Shown here: positions 6,935-9,355 of the stretch, in pieces
How positions within the stretch are numbered: position 1 is the first letter of the stretch
How the letters are laid out: every line of letters begins with the position of its first letter
NCBI GenBank assembly: GCA_024643595.1
Contig: JAHEMS010000089.1
Coordinates: 1-9,355 of the forward strand
DNA from: Bacteroidota bacterium
GTDB lineage: Bacteria; Bacteroidota; Bacteroidia; Cytophagales; Cyclobacteriaceae
Reading direction: 5' to 3'
Length of the DNA stretch: 9,355 nt
The notes under the pieces: model-generated
Seen by the model: only the letters and a program-made list of their open reading frames with translations
The model's database searches: none
Told to the model about the DNA's origin: nothing
Made by a program: the position numbers and the translations under genes

Positions 6935-7354
6935 ATGGCAGGAAACAGAACTTTTACGATGATTAAGCCGGATGCAGTGGCAGCCGGAAACACAGGAGCA
7001 ATAACTAAAATGATTGAGGAGGCCGGCTTTCGTATTATAGCCATGAAAAAAGCAAAGCTTAGCGCTGAACTGGCCGGTAAATTCTATGAAATTCACAAAG
7101 AACGCCCATTTTACGGTGAACTTTGTGCTTACATGTCAAGTGGCGCCATTGTTCCCATGATTCTTGAGAAAGACGATGCAGTGGAAGATTTCCGTAAACT
7201 GATTGGTGCTACCGATCCAAAGAAAGCAGCGCCAGGAACTATCCGTGCTCTATTTGCGAAGTCGATCGATGCCAATGCGATACATGGGTCTGATTCGGAT
7301 GATAACGCTGCCCTGGAGGGCAACTTTTTCTTCTCTCAGTTTGAGCGTTTCTAA
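6935..7354 (+). CDS. ndk: Nucleoside diphosphate kinase
   Basis: Ndk moves the gamma-phosphate from ATP onto other nucleoside diphosphates through a phospho-histidine intermediate, keeping NTP and dNTP pools balanced in the cytoplasm. The 139 residues match the short bacterial form. FTMIKPDAV (7-15) contains the conserved Lys11. ERPFY (near 56-60) is the family substrate-loop motif. GTIRALFA is the Arg-bearing segment, and NAIHGSDS (114-121) holds the catalytic His117. The C-terminus FFFSQFERF is typical of the family. The ATG at 6935 is preceded by an A-rich stretch without a Shine-Dalgarno sequence, as usual in this phylum. It is divergent from nrnA and followed by gcvP after 88 bases. I found no hairpin terminator behind it. 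Confidence 0.97.
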   Translation: MAGNRTFTMIKPDAVAAGNTGAITKMIEEAGFRIIAMKKAKLSAELAGKFYEIHKERPFYGELCAYMSSGAIVPMILEKDDAVEDFRKLIGATDPKKAAPGTIRALFAKSIDANAIHGSDSDDNAALEGNFFFSQFERF

Positions 7355-7366
7355 TTACCTGATGCC

Positions 7367-7397
7367 TTGTTCTGATGGGTATCCGGCAATATGTTTA
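7367..7397 (+). promoter_or_regulatory. Promoter candidate for gcvP
   Basis: TATGTTTA (7390-7397) differs from TAnnTTTG only in the last base, and TTG (7367-7369) lies 20 bases upstream, within the usual spacing. Transcription would start near 7402-7405, about 40 bases before the gcvP ATG. The gap between ndk and gcvP (7355-7442) has no visible terminator or riboswitch-like structure, so read-through from ndk is also possible. Confidence 0.35.
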
Positions 7398-7442
7398 GTG
7401 CTTTCTAATTTCACGGTTATTAATATTGGTCAGAAATAATAT

Positions 7443-9355
7443 ATGAATTCCATCAATCCTCTCTACTCAGAAAAGTTTGAAATGCGGCATAATGCCCCCG
7501 ACTCCGCTCAAATAGCTGAAATGTTGAAAGTTGTGAAGGCCTCATCTGTGGATGAACTTATAAACCAAACTGTGCCGGAAAATATCCGATTAAAAAAATC
7601 ATTGCAGTTGCCTGCCGCACAGTCAGAGTTTGAGTTTTTGAAGGAATTTAAAAAACTGATTGCCAATAATAAGATCTTCAAATCATATATCGGCACGGGT
7701 TATTATAACTGCATTACCCCTAAAGTAATCCTGCGCAACATCCTCGAAAATCCAGGATGGTATACCGCTTACACTCCCTACCAGGCAGAAATTGCTCAAG
7801 GCCGGATGGAAGCCTTGATCAACTATCAGACAATGATCATTGACCTTACGGGAATGGAACTGGCCAATGCCTCCTTGCTGGATGAGGCCACTGCCGCTGC
7901 AGAAGCCATGCATCTCTTGTTTGCGTCCCGTAAAGCAGCAAGAAAAAATGCGCACACACTGTTGGTGGATGAAAACACCTTTCCTCAGGTGATTGATCTT
8001 CTCAAAACCAGGGCTAATCCTATCGGGGTTACGTTGGAAATCGGTGACGTTAGCAAGATGGATATAACCCGTGACGATGTCTTTGCGGTATATCTCCAAA
8101 ATCCTGATAACAATGGTGAAATACGAGATTACACCGCGTTCATTGAATCAGCACATGAAAAGGATGTGTTTGTTGTAATGGGTGCTGACCTAATGAGTTT
8201 GTTGCTCATGAAATCACCAGGAGAAATGGGTGCCGATGTGGTGGTAGGAAATTCACAACGGTTAGGTGTTCCTATGGGATTTGGCGGACCTCACGCTGCC
8301 TTTTTCGCCACTAAGGAAGAGTTCAAACGGCAAATCCCAGGCAGGATTATTGGAATATCCATTGATGCGCAAGGGAACGCTGCCTATCGAATGGCATTGC
8401 AAACCCGTGAGCAACACATTCGAAGGGAAAAAGCAACTTCCAATATCTGCACTGCGCAAGTGTTGCTTTCTGTCATGGCAAGTATGTATGCGGTTTATCA
8501 TGGCCCGGAAGGACTGAAAAAAATTGCCGGTCGCATTCACGGGTTAGCGCAGCTGCTTGAGAAAGGACTTACTGCTGCGGGAATAAAGCAGGTGAACAAA
8601 AATTATTTCGATACGCTGAAAGTTACAGTAGCTGATAAAAAAACGATTCAGCAAAAAGCAGAAGCAGCTGAAATCAACTTCAAATATTTCAATGATAACC
8701 ATATTGGTATTTCATTGGATGAAACCACCACGCTTCAGGATGTTGAAAAAATTGTTTCTGTATTTTCCGGAAGCCCTTCTTCCATTAATGCGGATTCAGT
8801 AAACAAAATTAACTGGCCCGCTTCACTGATCAGGTCAACCGATTTTCTAACTCATCCTGTATTCAACGCTCATCACTCAGAACATGAAATGTTGCGTTAT
8901 ATCAAGAAGTTAGAAAACAAAGATTTATCGATGGTGCATTCCATGATTTCACTGGGCTCTTGTACCATGAAGTTGAATGCAACGACTGAAATGATTCCGG
9001 TGACCTGGCCTGAACTGGGGGAACTTCATCCATTTACCCCCGCTGATCAAACCAAAGGTTATCAGATGATGATTTCAAATCTTGAAAACTGGTTAAAAGA
9101 GATTACGGGTTTCACCGGGGTTTCATTGCAGCCCAATAGCGGGGCACAAGGTGAGTATGCCGGCTTAATGGTGATCAGGGCTTATCATAAAAATAGAAAA
9201 GAAGGGCATAGAAACATTGCTTTAATTCCATCTTCTGCCCATGGCACCAATCCTGCCAGCGCTGTTATGGCGGGTATGGACGTCATCGTTGTAAAATCTG
9301 ATGAAGAAGGAAAAATTGACGTGACCGATTTGAAAGCTAAAGCCACTCAATATAA
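7443..9355 (+). CDS. gcvP: Glycine dehydrogenase (decarboxylating), P-protein of the glycine cleavage system; C-terminus cut by window edge
   Basis: The P-protein is the PLP enzyme that decarboxylates glycine and passes the aminomethyl group to the lipoyl arm of the H-protein, feeding one-carbon metabolism. The frame is open for 637 codons to the right edge. Full-length P-proteins are near 960 residues, so about one third is missing, including the part where the PLP-binding lysine lies. Visible family segments are RHNAPD near the start, IGTGYY (about 83), YTAYTPYQAEIAQGR (about 106-120), a stretch ending LLDEATAAAEAM (about 145-156), GFGGPHAAFFA (about 280), SLGSCTMKLN with Cys507, and IPSSAHGTNPASA with His600. 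The two halves, a regulatory-like N-domain and the start of the catalytic C-domain, are fused in one chain as in E. coli rather than split into gcvPA and gcvPB. The start at 7443 fits family alignments from memory. Confidence 0.96.
   Translation, partial: MNSINPLYSEKFEMRHNAPDSAQIAEMLKVVKASSVDELINQTVPENIRLKKSLQLPAAQSEFEFLKEFKKLIANNKIFKSYIGTGYYNCITPKVILRNILENPGWYTAYTPYQAEIAQGRMEALINYQTMIIDLTGMELANASLLDEATAAAEAMHLLFASRKAARKNAHTLLVDENTFPQVIDLLKTRANPIGVTLEIGDVSKMDITRDDVFAVYLQNPDNNGEIRDYTAFIESAHEKDVFVVMGADLMSLLLMKSPGEMGADVVVGNSQRLGVPMGFGGPHAAFFATKEEFKRQIPGRIIGISIDAQGNAAYRMALQTREQHIRREKATSNICTAQVLLSVMASMYAVYHGPEGLKKIAGRIHGLAQLLEKGLTAAGIKQVNKNYFDTLKVTVADKKTIQQKAEAAEINFKYFNDNHIGISLDETTTLQDVEKIVSVFSGSPSSINADSVNKINWPASLIRSTDFLTHPVFNAHHSEHEMLRYIKKLENKDLSMVHSMISLGSCTMKLNATTEMIPVTWPELGELHPFTPADQTKGYQMMISNLENWLKEITGFTGVSLQPNSGAQGEYAGLMVIRAYHKNRKEGHRNIALIPSSAHGTNPASAVMAGMDVIVVKSDEEGKIDVTDLKAKATQY

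Noticed and set aside
7355..7442. Possible glycine riboswitch upstream of gcvP
   Set aside because: The gap is only 88 bases and lacks the paired-stem aptamer structure and conserved G-rich core of a glycine riboswitch. No terminator hairpin is present either.
7683..8099. Minus-strand 138-residue ORF inside gcvP
   Set aside because: It is antisense to a clearly conserved part of gcvP, and its translation shows no family features.
1..9355. Search for a mobile element, defence system, toxin-antitoxin pair, CRISPR array or RNA gene
   Set aside because: No transposase, integrase, direct-repeat array, tRNA-like fold or defence domain was seen. Apart from the small protein, every coding region is a recognised housekeeping family with intact motifs in its visible part.

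Overview
The window reads as a chromosomal housekeeping region from a member of the Bacteroidota, most likely Cytophagales-like (the order is inference). The reasons are a fused SecD-SecF protein, two FKBP-type prolyl isomerases predicted to be lipoproteins, A/T-rich leaders with no clear Shine-Dalgarno sequences, and promoter candidates of the Bacteroidota type (TTG, 19-20 bases, then TAnnTTTG). Both ends of the window cut through genes.

Layout. From 6761 down to 1 everything is on the minus strand. In transcription order it runs: nrnA (DHH phosphoesterase), two tandem FKBP lipoproteins, rdgB (XTP/dITP pyrophosphatase), udk (uridine kinase), a small membrane-anchored protein of unknown function, and secDF, which leaves the window without its C-terminus. 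The first five genes are tightly packed (22-base gap, 4-base overlap or short gap, 1-base gap, 10-base gap) and look like one operon. The small protein has its own good promoter candidate, which overlaps the end of udk. A 95-base gap with an imperfect hairpin separates it from secDF. To the right of a 173-base divergent promoter region the plus strand carries ndk (nucleoside diphosphate kinase) and then gcvP (glycine decarboxylase P-protein), which is cut by the right edge.

How the genes fit together. Four genes concern nucleotides: NrnA recycles short RNA oligomers and pAp, RdgB removes deaminated purine triphosphates, Udk salvages uridine, and Ndk balances the triphosphate pools. Three or four concern the envelope: the two FKBP lipoproteins are periplasmic folding factors, SecDF drives late steps of protein export, and the small protein is probably anchored in the inner membrane. 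GcvP belongs to glycine cleavage and one-carbon metabolism and has no evident link to its neighbours.

I found no mobile element, CRISPR array, tRNA, rRNA, toxin-antitoxin pair or defence gene, and no broken gene. I see no convincing sign of a previously undescribed system. The points most worth a second look are the uncharacterised small protein with its embedded promoter, the tandem FKBP pair in which one member has a degenerate N-terminal domain, and the hairpin upstream of secDF.
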